Origin: an uncultured Collinsella sp.
GTDB lineage: Bacteria > Actinomycetota > Coriobacteriia > Coriobacteriales > Coriobacteriaceae
Length of the DNA stretch: 35,220 nucleotides
Assembly: GCA_958445065.1 (NCBI GenBank)
Contig: CAUCQW010000024.1
Location: forward strand, 1 to 35,220
Direction: 5' to 3'
Of this stretch, positions 16,008-24,836 are shown in pieces. Numbering within the stretch: position 1 is the first letter of the stretch; each line of letters begins with the position of its first letter. Made by a program: the position numbers and the translations under genes. The notes under the pieces are model-generated. The model was not told the origin of the DNA and did no database searches. It was given only the letters and a program-made list of their open reading frames with translations.

Positions 16008-16698
16008 ATACCATCCTGTTTCCAAATTCGGTCCTACGATAAACCCTTTCTTCTTTCTCAATTTCGTCGGGATCGTCGAAGATGAGCGTCGTATCTACTA
16101 CGTCCCACTGCTGCCGATGGATATCCTCAATCAGCAATCCCAGTCCGGTTAATCGAAGAAGAACTTCTGCATCTCTGCCTCTGAGCGTCTGAAAAGTTTC
16201 CTTTTCTCGAAGCATTTCGTAGTCTCCAGGTAGAAATCTGTCCAAAGTCTCTGCAAACAAACGAAGATCGTCCCAGCTAATTTCTTTATCTAGGTAGGCC
16301 TCATAAATCTTTGCTAGTCGCCGCGCTTTGTCCTCCTCAATGTATCTTTCGAGCAGGATAAGCAGGTACTCAATATCGCGCTTCCTATTTGACTCTTCAA
16401 AGTATTGCTTGTACTTGTTCCATGAGCCATTTTCAAAAGAGTCGCGGTTGAACTCATCGAGGAAACACGCATACTTCTTCAGCAGATGCGCATTGTGGAT
16501 ATTGTTTCCGATTTTGTAGATGCTCACTAGGCTTGAGATGACGGGGATGTCCTTCAAGAACTCGTTTTGGAGAATTTCGTCCAGGCCAACCTCTGCGATA
16601 TTCGAAATAAGTTCGAGAGAGTCGCTGCAAATAGTCGGCCTTGCGTCGTCTTGCAAGCGCGATAGACCGGCCTTAGTTGATTCCTCTGCGTTTGCCAT
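15994..16698 (-). CDS. Uncharacterised 234-residue island protein
   Basis: The start is set at ATG 16698, which has AAAGGT six bases upstream; ATG at 16713 is an upstream alternative with no such site. A moderately hydrophobic segment (about 50-65: IPVISSLVSIYKIGNN) is followed by highly charged, mostly helical sequence (ERYIEEDKARRLAKIYEAY and similar). The C-terminus, with LLRLTGLGLL (about 183-192) and RRTEFGNRMVSILG, looks like a small winged-helix-type end. I recall uncharacterised proteins with an IPVVS-type helix and this C-terminal pattern in accessory islands, but no function is known to me. It stands alone on its strand, with the STAND-like gene upstream on the same strand about 500 bases away. 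Confidence 0.7.
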   Translation of the reverse strand: MANAEESTKAGLSRLQDDARPTICSDSLELISNIAEVGLDEILQNEFLKDIPVISSLVSIYKIGNNIHNAHLLKKYACFLDEFNRDSFENGSWNKYKQYFEESNRKRDIEYLLILLERYIEEDKARRLAKIYEAYLDKEISWDDLRLFAETLDRFLPGDYEMLREKETFQTLRGRDAEVLLRLTGLGLLIEDIHRQQWDVVDTTLIFDDPDEIEKEERVYRRTEFGNRMVSILG

Positions 16699-16772
16699 AA
16701 GATTACCTTTCATAATAATTTGCCAGTTTTGGCATGCGTTTGCAGCGCCGCTTTTCTGAAAGTGGCTCCGAT

Positions 16773-17025
16773 TTAAATGCCATCCCCCGAATAAGCGCTC
16801 AGGTTCGATTCAACAAGTGCATTGGTTGAAAAGAGCTTTAGACCCCCTTCGAGGTAAAAGTCGCTTGTGCAGAGCAACCAAATCATCTTGTCGAGCTTGT
16901 AGGCAGTGGCCTCGGGGTCCACGCCGCCCTTCCGCGCCGCGCGCGCGGCTTCGAAATAGCAACGAGCCACTTCGACCTCGCTGTCAGTGGTAGCGTAAAA
17001 CTGAACAGTATTCAGTAGGCCGTTG
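16773..17025 (-). pseudogene. 3' fragment of an unknown gene
   Basis: The minus-strand reading from about 17025 to the stop at 16773 is protein-like (VARCYFEAARAARKGG, AYKLDKMIWLLCTSDFYLE). Upstream of 17025 the opposite strand becomes the better coding sequence, so the 5' part appears lost. The pattern KLDKMIWLLCTSDFYL faintly recalls OGG-fold glycosylase-like island proteins, but this is a weak impression. No ribosome site precedes the first ATG (17108). Confidence 0.4.
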
Positions 17026-17036
17026 ACACAAACATC

Positions 17037-17156
17037 GACGAGCGGCTGCTGAACAAGCCCGAGGACCTGTTCAGGGCGATGCAGCTCGAGCTCATGGAGC
17101 TGCACCACGGTTCGCCCTCGACCGTCTTCTGCACGCAGTGCAGGTCGAAGGGCTAG
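17037..17156 (+). pseudogene. 3' fragment of a plus-strand gene
   Basis: A GC-rich, well-formed C-terminus: LLNKPEDLFRAMQLELMELH, then a CTQCRSKG end with a CxxC pair. There is no start codon context. It abuts the opposite-strand fragment ending at 16773, marking a recombination seam just downstream of the STAND-like gene. A small GAGCC/GGCT hairpin and T-rich run follow at about 17160. Confidence 0.4.
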
Positions 17157-17200
17157 GCAGGAGCCCCGAGGCTTTTCCTAATTCTAGGTGTTAAAGTCGA

Positions 17201-20200
17201 TTACTGCCTGCCGTGGAATAGCCTCCACTTTTCGTCTTCGATGTCTCTTTCAATTGATGACTTCACTTTTGACAGCCATTCTCTGTGTTTTAAATATGCA
17301 ACACCTGCGGGCAGCTGAGCAGCAATCGAGTCAATCGCCTCAATCTCCTTGAGCTTTGCTGGAATAAAGCCTTTTTCAGGGGACCCGCTCATTGAAGATC
17401 GACGGAGATCCAAATGGTTGATCGATATCCCGTCTTTATCGAGCGTCAGAATGAGGGTGATAGCCCTAATCCTCGTCTCGTCATTGCAATCGGACAAGGC
17501 CCAGCTAATTCTATCGAGGCTATTTGCGTCGGCGATCCTTTCGCGGATGGTATATTCCAAGCGCTCCCAAAAAATATCGCTCGAGAGCGCATTTACGTCA
17601 TGAACGGGAAACAAAACGGCTATTTCAAGCCTGCCGAGTGGTTCGCTCAGCGCTTCATCGATCATTGCTTTCAGCAGATTCCAGGCATGATCATCCTGGA
17701 CGGTCCAAAACGAGCTGATTCTTCGCAGGAGATCGTGCCTTTGTCGGTAGTCGAGGTTGGCAACGTACTCCAAAAAACGGTCAATCATTGAGCTGTCAAG
17801 GCGTAAAAGGCAGCGTAGGAAAGCGAGGTTATAGTCGAAAGTAGGATATCCTTCAAGTGCGAGAAAATACAGGTTGACGGCCGGTGAGGGATTGGATTCG
17901 AAGTACGAATCTAGAGCGGAGACGCGCTTTTCGTCTCCGCAGTTGCCGAAAAACCGCCAAACCCCATCATTGTGTATATGTTCGGAAAGCCAAGAAGCAT
18001 ATTTGAGGATATAGCCAGGATGCTTTGGCTCGACTATCTCCAAATCTTCCAAGCAGAGATGCGTTCTGCCGTCATCGAGTCTTGCGAGAATTTCGTCGAG
18101 CTCCTCCTTGTCGGGCCCGTTCTTTATTGCTAGCAAATCAAGATAGTCAAACAGGGCCGGATGGTCACTCACGTCGATCACCGCGCCCAGCTCGTTTCTA
18201 AGGACCTTCCTGCCGATGGTTTCAGCAAGATGATCAAGTGCTTCGTACGGGACAGGGATCGTCGAGGGCGACGAAGCGATATTGCGTGCGATTATGCTTG
18301 AGGCAGTATCTGGGGTCCTTTTGGCGATTTCCAGAAGGACTTTTCCGATAGCCCTGCCCGACTCCCACTCTTTATCGGAAATCTCATAATCTTCGGCTAG
18401 CTTTCCCAGGGCTTCGGTCAGTCGCTCTAGCGGTAACTCTTCCGCGGATATCCTCGGTTCTTTCTCTACGAGAGACTCGGAGTTCTCCAGACCAAGTGCG
18501 TCGAATGCGCTCTGGCGGAACCCATCGAGGCTCAGAGGGGGATTCTGCGCGCATGTTTCGTAAATCTGGTTGATGCTTAAGCTGCATAAGAGATCGATTG
18601 TCGAGTCTTCGGTTATATATTTGGGGAATAGCTCTTCAATCCTCGAGAGTACCGAATACATGTTTTCTGCGTACTCCGCTTCAGGTTCTTTGCCATAGAA
18701 CGAGAAGTGCTGCCGAAAAGTGGATTTAACTTGCCTGCTGAATTCGGTTTCGACCAGAACGGAGAGCGCCCGGAAGCAATGGGCGTGGAGCTCGGCCAGC
18801 TCTGATGTGAAATTGAAGGTCAAAGTGTTGTATGTGTACGTTATGCCGTTTTGACAAACGCGCTGGGCCCTTGAAGAGAGGTATGAACTCGTCAAGACGA
18901 TCAGACATGCTGCAACATTGCGGGAATGCGATTGTTGATATTTTTGAGCGAGGGCATCGAGTTTGCTGTTTTCCAAATCGAATCCCGTACGATCGAGATC
19001 GTAAGCGAAAGCGCCGTCCGGCCCGCATGCCCAGTTGTACTCGGCCGCTCGCTCGGTGCCTCTTTCTACACACTTCACGAACAACTCGGAGGCTGTTTGC
19101 GAATACTCGCTTGAGTTCATCAGGGATACAGAAATTTGCAGGGGCATAGATCCGTCGGATGTCGAATTCATGCCGAGAATTTCTTCCGATACGTCAGCGC
19201 AATCAGCGTTTTCGATGCGGTTTGAGGCAAAGGCGAGCGCCTGTATGGGGAGGAATTGATTGAATGTGACTATGAACTGATCGGCAATTCGCGCATCCCG
19301 ATTCTTTATTTCATCCCAAGCTTTCTCGCATTCCCTTCGAAGGTAGTCGTACACGCTCGCACTTCCGCACACTTCAGCCATTGACTTGGCGGCTTTGAGA
19401 TACGGCGCGTTCGGCATTTCTGCGGTATGCAGAATGAAATCCGCAAAACTGCCGTTCCCTTCTTTTGCGAAGTGGCGGCATATCAAGAAGTCGCGAAGAT
19501 TCTGCTCTTCCATTCTTATGGCTAGCACGCCATCGGCGGAGGTAAGGATCGTGACAATTTCCTGGTCGTTCAATCTGGATGCAAAATCCCGAATCTCGGC
19601 GTCGTCGTACCCCAGCCCCAAGAGTTCCTCGTAACAAGGGTCTCCTTCAATAAGATCGCAGCAGTCGTAGATTGCAAGGTTCTCTGCGAGACGCTGCTCC
19701 CTGCTGGAGTACCCAGCTAAAGCAGAATTCATATAGATGTTCAAAAGATCGTATGGCTCTTGGATGGCTTCGAAATTGCCGTCTGCTATGGGGCTTGCCG
19801 CCATGATAGCCAAGCGCAGGTTTCCGTTTGCGATTGCCGATACTCTCTCCCTCAGTGCTATGTTTTTTATGTTGTATTCGGTCTCGAGTATCGCTTCTAT
19901 ATTTTCCGCGGTTAGAGGCTCCAGCTCTATTTCTCTGAAATTTAGATAACTGCCGATTTTTGCGGTCAACTCGCTTCGGTGCATCTTCCTGCAGGTGAGG
20001 ACAATCTTTAGCTTTTTGTTTTCCAAACAGATTCCCAGCAAGTGCTCAAGTGACAGGTTGCCGTTTGCATCATCGACTAGAAGGATAATGTTTTCCGACT
20101 CCGACAAAATCAGCTCGATATCATCGTCGAGATGCGATGAATACCTAGAGTCCAAGATAAGAAGATCCCAGTGATGCCGTTTGCTGAATGAGAGGCATGC

Positions 20201-20857
20201 GTCGAGGGCGATCTTGGTTTTCCCCGATCCAGACTGCCCCTGAATCACCACTGCCTTGTTTTGCTCTATCGATTCGACGATGACTGAAAACTCGGAATCC
20301 CTGTGCATGAGGAGCTTCGACAGGTCGGTTGAGAAACGGTCGTTCAGGCTTCGCTCGATGAAGCGGTCTGGGGCGATGAATGATCCCTTTCCGAGTGGAA
20401 CGCCCAATACCGTATGCGCTAGCGCAGGGTATTTTCCATCAAGGTCGCTCGCAATTGTCTCTGGCCCGATTATTTCTATCCGTGGATCGATGGCACGGAC
20501 CTCCTCGAGTACCAGAGGTGAAAGGCGAAAGTATGTGTGGCACAGGATGATTCGATCTATGAGTTGCGGATTGATTCCGGTTTTGCTCCTGTCGAGGCAG
20601 TCTTTAGCATCATTTAGCAGCTTATTGCGGATGTCGGATTTAGAGGTTGTGTATGCCGCGAAGAGGTAGTGTCCATTCTCTCCTACGGAGTACATGTCTG
20701 GCACTCCGGTCGTGGTTTTATCCGTGCCGCATTGGGATCCTAATTCAATGAAGTTGTTAAGCGAATATCTCCTATATAGATACTGATTTGCTAGTGTTTG
20801 AAAACGCCCGCCTTCGATCTGCCTTAGCTCTTCTTGGATCTGATTTATTTGGGACAT
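17201..20857 (-). CDS. STAND-like P-loop protein with PD-(D/E)xK-like N-terminus
   Basis: 1218 residues. The N-terminal ~150 residues look like a restriction-endonuclease fold: GGRFQTLANQYLYRRY (16-31), then GVPDMY (D54), and a strand YLFAAYTTSKS where the usual E-x-K is A-Y-T. Catalysis is therefore doubtful, or uses other residues. The NTPase follows: Walker A GQSGSGKT (207-214), Walker B IILLVDDAN (257-265), and an arginine-bearing sensor strand VLTCRKMHR (about 287-294). The rest (about 400-1218) is alpha-helical repeat-like sequence fitting a ligand sensor. This three-part plan (effector, STAND NTPase, repeat sensor) is that of Avs-type antiphage proteins. ATG at 20857 has AGGAG four bases upstream. 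Antiphage function is inferred. Confidence 0.75.
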   Translation of the reverse strand: MSQINQIQEELRQIEGGRFQTLANQYLYRRYSLNNFIELGSQCGTDKTTTGVPDMYSVGENGHYLFAAYTTSKSDIRNKLLNDAKDCLDRSKTGINPQLIDRIILCHTYFRLSPLVLEEVRAIDPRIEIIGPETIASDLDGKYPALAHTVLGVPLGKGSFIAPDRFIERSLNDRFSTDLSKLLMHRDSEFSVIVESIEQNKAVVIQGQSGSGKTKIALDACLSFSKRHHWDLLILDSRYSSHLDDDIELILSESENIILLVDDANGNLSLEHLLGICLENKKLKIVLTCRKMHRSELTAKIGSYLNFREIELEPLTAENIEAILETEYNIKNIALRERVSAIANGNLRLAIMAASPIADGNFEAIQEPYDLLNIYMNSALAGYSSREQRLAENLAIYDCCDLIEGDPCYEELLGLGYDDAEIRDFASRLNDQEIVTILTSADGVLAIRMEEQNLRDFLICRHFAKEGNGSFADFILHTAEMPNAPYLKAAKSMAEVCGSASVYDYLRRECEKAWDEIKNRDARIADQFIVTFNQFLPIQALAFASNRIENADCADVSEEILGMNSTSDGSMPLQISVSLMNSSEYSQTASELFVKCVERGTERAAEYNWACGPDGAFAYDLDRTGFDLENSKLDALAQKYQQSHSRNVAACLIVLTSSYLSSRAQRVCQNGITYTYNTLTFNFTSELAELHAHCFRALSVLVETEFSRQVKSTFRQHFSFYGKEPEAEYAENMYSVLSRIEELFPKYITEDSTIDLLCSLSINQIYETCAQNPPLSLDGFRQSAFDALGLENSESLVEKEPRISAEELPLERLTEALGKLAEDYEISDKEWESGRAIGKVLLEIAKRTPDTASSIIARNIASSPSTIPVPYEALDHLAETIGRKVLRNELGAVIDVSDHPALFDYLDLLAIKNGPDKEELDEILARLDDGRTHLCLEDLEIVEPKHPGYILKYASWLSEHIHNDGVWRFFGNCGDEKRVSALDSYFESNPSPAVNLYFLALEGYPTFDYNLAFLRCLLRLDSSMIDRFLEYVANLDYRQRHDLLRRISSFWTVQDDHAWNLLKAMIDEALSEPLGRLEIAVLFPVHDVNALSSDIFWERLEYTIRERIADANSLDRISWALSDCNDETRIRAITLILTLDKDGISINHLDLRRSSMSGSPEKGFIPAKLKEIEAIDSIAAQLPAGVAYLKHREWLSKVKSSIERDIEDEKWRLFHGRQ

Positions 20858-20910
20858 TTTGCTCCTCGCGATAAATTCGCCTTTTGATTTCTCTTTTCTT
20901 ACTCTAGTCC

Positions 20911-21015
20911 GCCTACCTCAGCAAGCCTTACAAGCTCGAGGGACGAGTCGACGACGTCCTCGAAGTCAAGCCCCGCCGCATAGGCCCTCGGATAAGGCGA
21001 GCGGAGGGCGCGTGA
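20911..21015 (+). pseudogene. 3' fragment of a plus-strand gene
   Basis: Reads AYLSKPYKLEGRVDDVLEVK and ends in an Arg-rich tail at TGA 21013-21015. GC-rich codon use differs from the AT-rich upstream bases, so the 5' part seems to have been removed where the STAND-like module begins. Family unknown. Confidence 0.3.
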
Positions 21016-21095
21016 CCCCGTCGGAAATGGCCGCCGTTAGGTGCGTGTTCGAGAGCTGCGCGGCGGAGCTGGATGGAGCCTGGGCAAGGCATTAG
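21012..21095 (+). pseudogene. 27-codon ORF overlapping the preceding fragment (GTGA)
   Basis: GTG at 21012 overlaps the preceding stop by four bases, as in a coupled operon. The peptide (VTPSEMAAVRCVFESCAAEL, then a short tail) stops after 27 residues. It looks like the start of a longer gene whose body was lost, or a very small protein. Between it and the KAP gene's 3' end (21096-21182) I see no feature. Confidence 0.3.
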
Positions 21096-21182
21096 GGCAT
21101 CCTCGTCCTTGTCGTAAGACTGCCATTAGAAGATCTTCTGCAAATCCTAAGCCACGTTTCAACTTGGCAACAGCTGCGGATC

Positions 21183-23018
21183 CTAGATATCGGCAAGACA
21201 TTCGAGACTCTTGGATATGGCGTCGAAATAGATCCTTTGGTAATACTCCATGGTCTCGACCTTGCCGATCTCCGATCCGAGCCTCTTGGCCCAAGCTACG
21301 AGGGCCTTCCTGTCCTCGCCCTCGAGCGAGGCCGTGCACGACCTCATGTGGTCGCCCGGAAAAAGGACACTGTGCACAAGCCGAATATCTTCGGGAGGCA
21401 TCTTCTCCATCGCCCTCGCGAGGAGGGAAGTGTCGAGGGAAATGAGCGACAGGATGGGTTCCGACCAGTCATCTGATTTCGAGAAAGCCAGATAGAGCTT
21501 CGTCGCGAATTGGTCGGGGGCGTTTATCAGGACGTTGCCAAGAGACTCCGACTCCCGTTCGCGTAGCGTCGTCAAGGCGAGCTCCCTCAGCCTGTCGACC
21601 TCCTCCAAAGCCGGAATCTCATGCGCTTCGCTCGAGTCGAAAGGGATCTCCTGCCATTCGACTCGATTCTTTCCGATTGACCTCACTGCAGACTCGGGAT
21701 CCCGTCCAATGGAGGATTCCATCGCCTTGACGAGCGGCGCGACCCCTTCGGGAAAGGCGTCAGCAAATTCCCCCGCAATGCCTTTGACGGCACGCAGGAC
21801 GTCGGGATAGACGTCGAACGACAAGCCGCGGCTCCCGTCCCCGGGGACAATCCCGGCGACTAAAGTCTCCACCATGCCAAGGACATCGGCATCGCGGAAA
21901 GTGGCGTGTCTGATGCCTTCGATACATTCAATAGCTTTCCGCGCGGCCGGCCCGTCGGGATGAAAGGTCGCAAGGTAATCTTCCAGGCAGGAACGAACAT
22001 GCTTGGAATCGACCCCCTCACACCTCTCGAAAAAGCGGGGGATGAAGTCCAGGGCGGCGTATTTGAGCCGGCGCGACTCGAAAATGCCACCCCTAAGGAT
22101 GGAATCCTCCCGGCTTGACGGAGGCCCGATGCGCATCCCCTTCGCCGCCCCCGCTGCAAAGCCGAAAGCCTCTTTGAAAACTGCCCTGGCAGACTCCGGG
22201 TCGGTGGGTTCAGCGAAGAACCCGGATTCCTTCATCCCGACCAGCACGGGGCGCATCTTGCTGAGGGATCGCAAGTTCGGCGATTCGCTTCCTTCAATCG
22301 CCGAAACGGCGTCCTCGAGCGCGCCTGGGTAGATGCCGCCCAGCACGCCTCCCAGAACGCGTTCCACAACCGAGCCGACCGAGGGCCTGAACCGGCACTT
22401 CCGCCAGACGGTCTTCTCGATGAGGCTCTCGTACTCCCTGGTCGTCCCCTTCTCCCCCTTCGGTCCTAGCCCTTTCCTCCACTCATCCTCGTTGCAGACG
22501 AGGAGGACCTTCTTCCTGCAGCCAACGACGAGGTGGTCGACCGCCCCGAGCAGCTCGCGAATGCCCATGTCGCACCTCTCCACGTCGTCTATGACGAGGA
22601 GGGTCTCGGGGCCGATGATGAGGTTCACGGCATTCAGCGGCGCCATCTTGAGATCGACGCCCGCCTTCTTCTCCAGCTCCCTGATCTTTTTCCCGAGGAA
22701 CGATATTCCCGTGTCCTTGGCGAACCCGACGAGTGAATCCCACCTGCCCCTCTCCCCGCCGGCCGCGCACCCTATGGCGTATTTCGAGATGAAACCAGAC
22801 TCAATCGCCCCGCAGAGCTCCGCTAAGTCCTTGGCGCCGTAGGCGGACGCCACCACGACGGGATGCCGGCTCTCATCCTCCTCCAGCTTCTCGGTCAGTG
22901 CGTGCTCGACAAAGTAGGTTTTCCCGCATCCCCATTCCCCGGTAAGCATGAGGGCGTACGAGTTCTCCTTGTCCTCGATGTACTCCCTCACGACGCCGAT
23001 GATGTCATCCTCGTTCAC
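21183..23018 (-). CDS. KAP-family P-loop NTPase
   Basis: 611 residues from GTG at 23018, chosen because AAGGAG stands eight bases upstream; a longer frame to 23147 overlaps a gene fragment and has no such site. Walker A is GEWGCGKT (27-34) and Walker B is LLVIDDVERCD (about 140-150), followed by a conserved VCNEDEWRK strand (about 170). These are typical of KAP NTPases, which are often membrane-associated and frequent in defence islands. No clear membrane hairpin is inserted in the P-loop domain here; the C-terminal ~350 residues are helical with no recognised domain. The sequence is GC-rich, unlike the DUF262 gene upstream. A defence role is inferred from location and family. Confidence 0.8.
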   Translation of the reverse strand: MNEDDIIGVVREYIEDKENSYALMLTGEWGCGKTYFVEHALTEKLEEDESRHPVVVASAYGAKDLAELCGAIESGFISKYAIGCAAGGERGRWDSLVGFAKDTGISFLGKKIRELEKKAGVDLKMAPLNAVNLIIGPETLLVIDDVERCDMGIRELLGAVDHLVVGCRKKVLLVCNEDEWRKGLGPKGEKGTTREYESLIEKTVWRKCRFRPSVGSVVERVLGGVLGGIYPGALEDAVSAIEGSESPNLRSLSKMRPVLVGMKESGFFAEPTDPESARAVFKEAFGFAAGAAKGMRIGPPSSREDSILRGGIFESRRLKYAALDFIPRFFERCEGVDSKHVRSCLEDYLATFHPDGPAARKAIECIEGIRHATFRDADVLGMVETLVAGIVPGDGSRGLSFDVYPDVLRAVKGIAGEFADAFPEGVAPLVKAMESSIGRDPESAVRSIGKNRVEWQEIPFDSSEAHEIPALEEVDRLRELALTTLRERESESLGNVLINAPDQFATKLYLAFSKSDDWSEPILSLISLDTSLLARAMEKMPPEDIRLVHSVLFPGDHMRSCTASLEGEDRKALVAWAKRLGSEIGKVETMEYYQRIYFDAISKSLECLADI

Positions 23019-23080
23019 CTTGGTCGCTCCTTGTCCGCCATCGGTTTCCACCCTTACCTTTCCTATGGCCAGGCGAGAGC

Positions 23081-23190
23081 CTACTCCAGCGCTTTCGGAT
23101 CCCATTCGAACCCTTCGGCCTGCCGCCTTATCGCCGGGTCGATGCACTTCTTGACGAGCTCAAGCGCCGCGGCCGCGCGGTGCAAGCTAG
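23081..23190 (-). pseudogene. 3' stump of a gene upstream of the KAP gene
   Basis: On the minus strand the frame reading RAAAALELVKKCIDPAIRRQ, then AEGFEWDPKALE and a stop at 23081-23083, is GC-rich and protein-like. It loses its coding character near 23190, exactly where the AT-rich DUF262 gene ends. It appears to be the end of the KAP gene's former operon partner, whose body has been replaced by the GmrSD-like gene. Confidence 0.5.
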
Positions 23191-24836
23191 TGGATGACCA
23201 TTTCAAACAAATCTTTCGCGATAAAATCAACGCGCTTCTTAACGTCAAAACAACCATTCGCATAGCGTTTAGCAAAAGCTCTTGTAGTGGCATAACGCGA
23301 TTCAGCGTATATGGGCAGCTTTTCCTTAAGCGATTTGTCTTTACATTTCGCGTTAAGTCGCTCTTCTAGCATGAGCAAGTTCCCAATAATCGAGTTTTCC
23401 TGAGCCTGCGAATCCGGAAGAATGTGCTCTATTGTGAATGCCTCAGAAACCCTAACACCAGACTTAAGCTCCTCGAGCAAGGCAAGGACCAACTTGCAGC
23501 GATCCTTCAACTTTGTTTCGCTATACAACGGCCACGAATGAGACCATCCAAGCGAAAGGAGATTAATTCGAAATGTTTCTTCTGAAGGCAGTTTTTCGTT
23601 AAAACTATTTTTCCACTCATCTAACACTTGCTGGGTGCAGTTCAACTCGATTGCGTATGAGTGTTTCACGATCGAATCCGATAGGTGGTTCGACTCCATT
23701 CCCCCGATTATCTTATAGCAAATATAGAACCGGTAAATAAATCCAATCGCATCATCATACTGCTCGCTCGTTAGCTGCTCTATTTCGCGAGCGTGCATTA
23801 AACTCATAAGAAGCGGCCTGAAGACGCGGACATTGTGTGTTCTTAAGAAACTCAAGATTTCCGCATTTCTGTCATCGCTGGTTGGCTCGACAATCTCTGC
23901 ATAATATCCGGCTTTTAGCCTTAAATCATAGAGAAGATCAGCAGCCTTCTTTGGATCCGTAAAATCCCTTATTTTCTTATATGCTCCATCCTTGTCGCCT
24001 TGACCTAGGCGATATTTTTGAATTGCGTAGTGACGCAAAAAAGCTTTCATGTTCGAGCCGACTGTTGCTTCAATTTCCGACCATACCTGTTTTGCATCAT
24101 CGCGCTTTTCTATAGGATGGATATAGCGCATAATATAGTTCTTCAGAAGCTCATGGTCCTCAAGCTCGATACCTCGCGCATTCAATATTTCGAATATTGT
24201 GTACGAATCTTCCTCAGACGATGATTTGATGTTTACATATGCGACAGAAATGACCGCATCCCTGAAGGCCAGCAACTCCTCATCCTTCATCTTGGCGAAA
24301 CTTGCACTGAAATATTGGAAGGCTTTAACGATCAGTTCGTCTTTTGATCCGGACGCGCGTTTGCTCTTCGAGAAAGCCACAGCAGACATGGCAGCCGCAT
24401 CTTCAGGAGAGATAGCAATTACTCCTTCGACGATCCTCGTTAATGATAAATGATTCTCCGGAGCGACGATCGCGTGCTCAACATCCTTAGTATCTATCGC
24501 CACTAGATATTTTTTTGTGCCATTAGCGTGGTTAATCATATTCCTTTTCTTGAAAGCGAACATGAGGCTAGACAGCAAGAGCGTTAGGGTAATAACTCTT
24601 TGTTGACCATCAATTATTGTAAAAACCCCGAGGCTGTCTTCTTCTTCTTCCTCCATCAGCACTATCGAACCGATGAAATGCGACGTAGCAACTTCCTCTG
24701 TCACAAGCTTGATGTCTTCGAATAGATCTTTCCAGTTATGCTCATCCCACACGTAAGCGCGCTGATTGCGAGGGATTCTATAGATTGAGTCATTAAGCAG
24801 CTTTCCAACCGTACTCTGACGTGCTTCAAATGCCAT
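23187..24836 (-). CDS. GmrSD-type DUF262-DUF1524 fusion, type IV restriction-like
   Basis: 549 residues from ATG 24836 (AAGGGA five bases upstream; an ATG at 24857 is weaker). The N-terminal DUF262 domain has YRIPRNQRAYVWDEHNWKDL (19-38) and the ParB-like nucleotide motif IIDGQQR (74-80) followed by VITLTLLL. The C-terminal DUF1524 domain has the His-Me-finger motif EHILPDS (470-476), with the asparagine of GNLLML (485-490) and the LNAKCKDKSLKEK tail. This is the single-chain form of GmrS/GmrD, an NTP-dependent nuclease that in phage T4 restriction cuts glucosylated hydroxymethylcytosine DNA. Substrate here is unknown. AT-rich compared with both neighbours; probably transferred as its own module. 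Confidence 0.9.
   Translation of the reverse strand: MAFEARQSTVGKLLNDSIYRIPRNQRAYVWDEHNWKDLFEDIKLVTEEVATSHFIGSIVLMEEEEEDSLGVFTIIDGQQRVITLTLLLSSLMFAFKKRNMINHANGTKKYLVAIDTKDVEHAIVAPENHLSLTRIVEGVIAISPEDAAAMSAVAFSKSKRASGSKDELIVKAFQYFSASFAKMKDEELLAFRDAVISVAYVNIKSSSEEDSYTIFEILNARGIELEDHELLKNYIMRYIHPIEKRDDAKQVWSEIEATVGSNMKAFLRHYAIQKYRLGQGDKDGAYKKIRDFTDPKKAADLLYDLRLKAGYYAEIVEPTSDDRNAEILSFLRTHNVRVFRPLLMSLMHAREIEQLTSEQYDDAIGFIYRFYICYKIIGGMESNHLSDSIVKHSYAIELNCTQQVLDEWKNSFNEKLPSEETFRINLLSLGWSHSWPLYSETKLKDRCKLVLALLEELKSGVRVSEAFTIEHILPDSQAQENSIIGNLLMLEERLNAKCKDKSLKEKLPIYAESRYATTRAFAKRYANGCFDVKKRVDFIAKDLFEMVIH

Noticed and set aside
23019..23147. Longer N-terminus for the KAP NTPase (start at 23147)
   Set aside because: It would overlap the upstream gene stump and lacks a ribosome site, whereas GTG 23018 has AAGGAG at good spacing.
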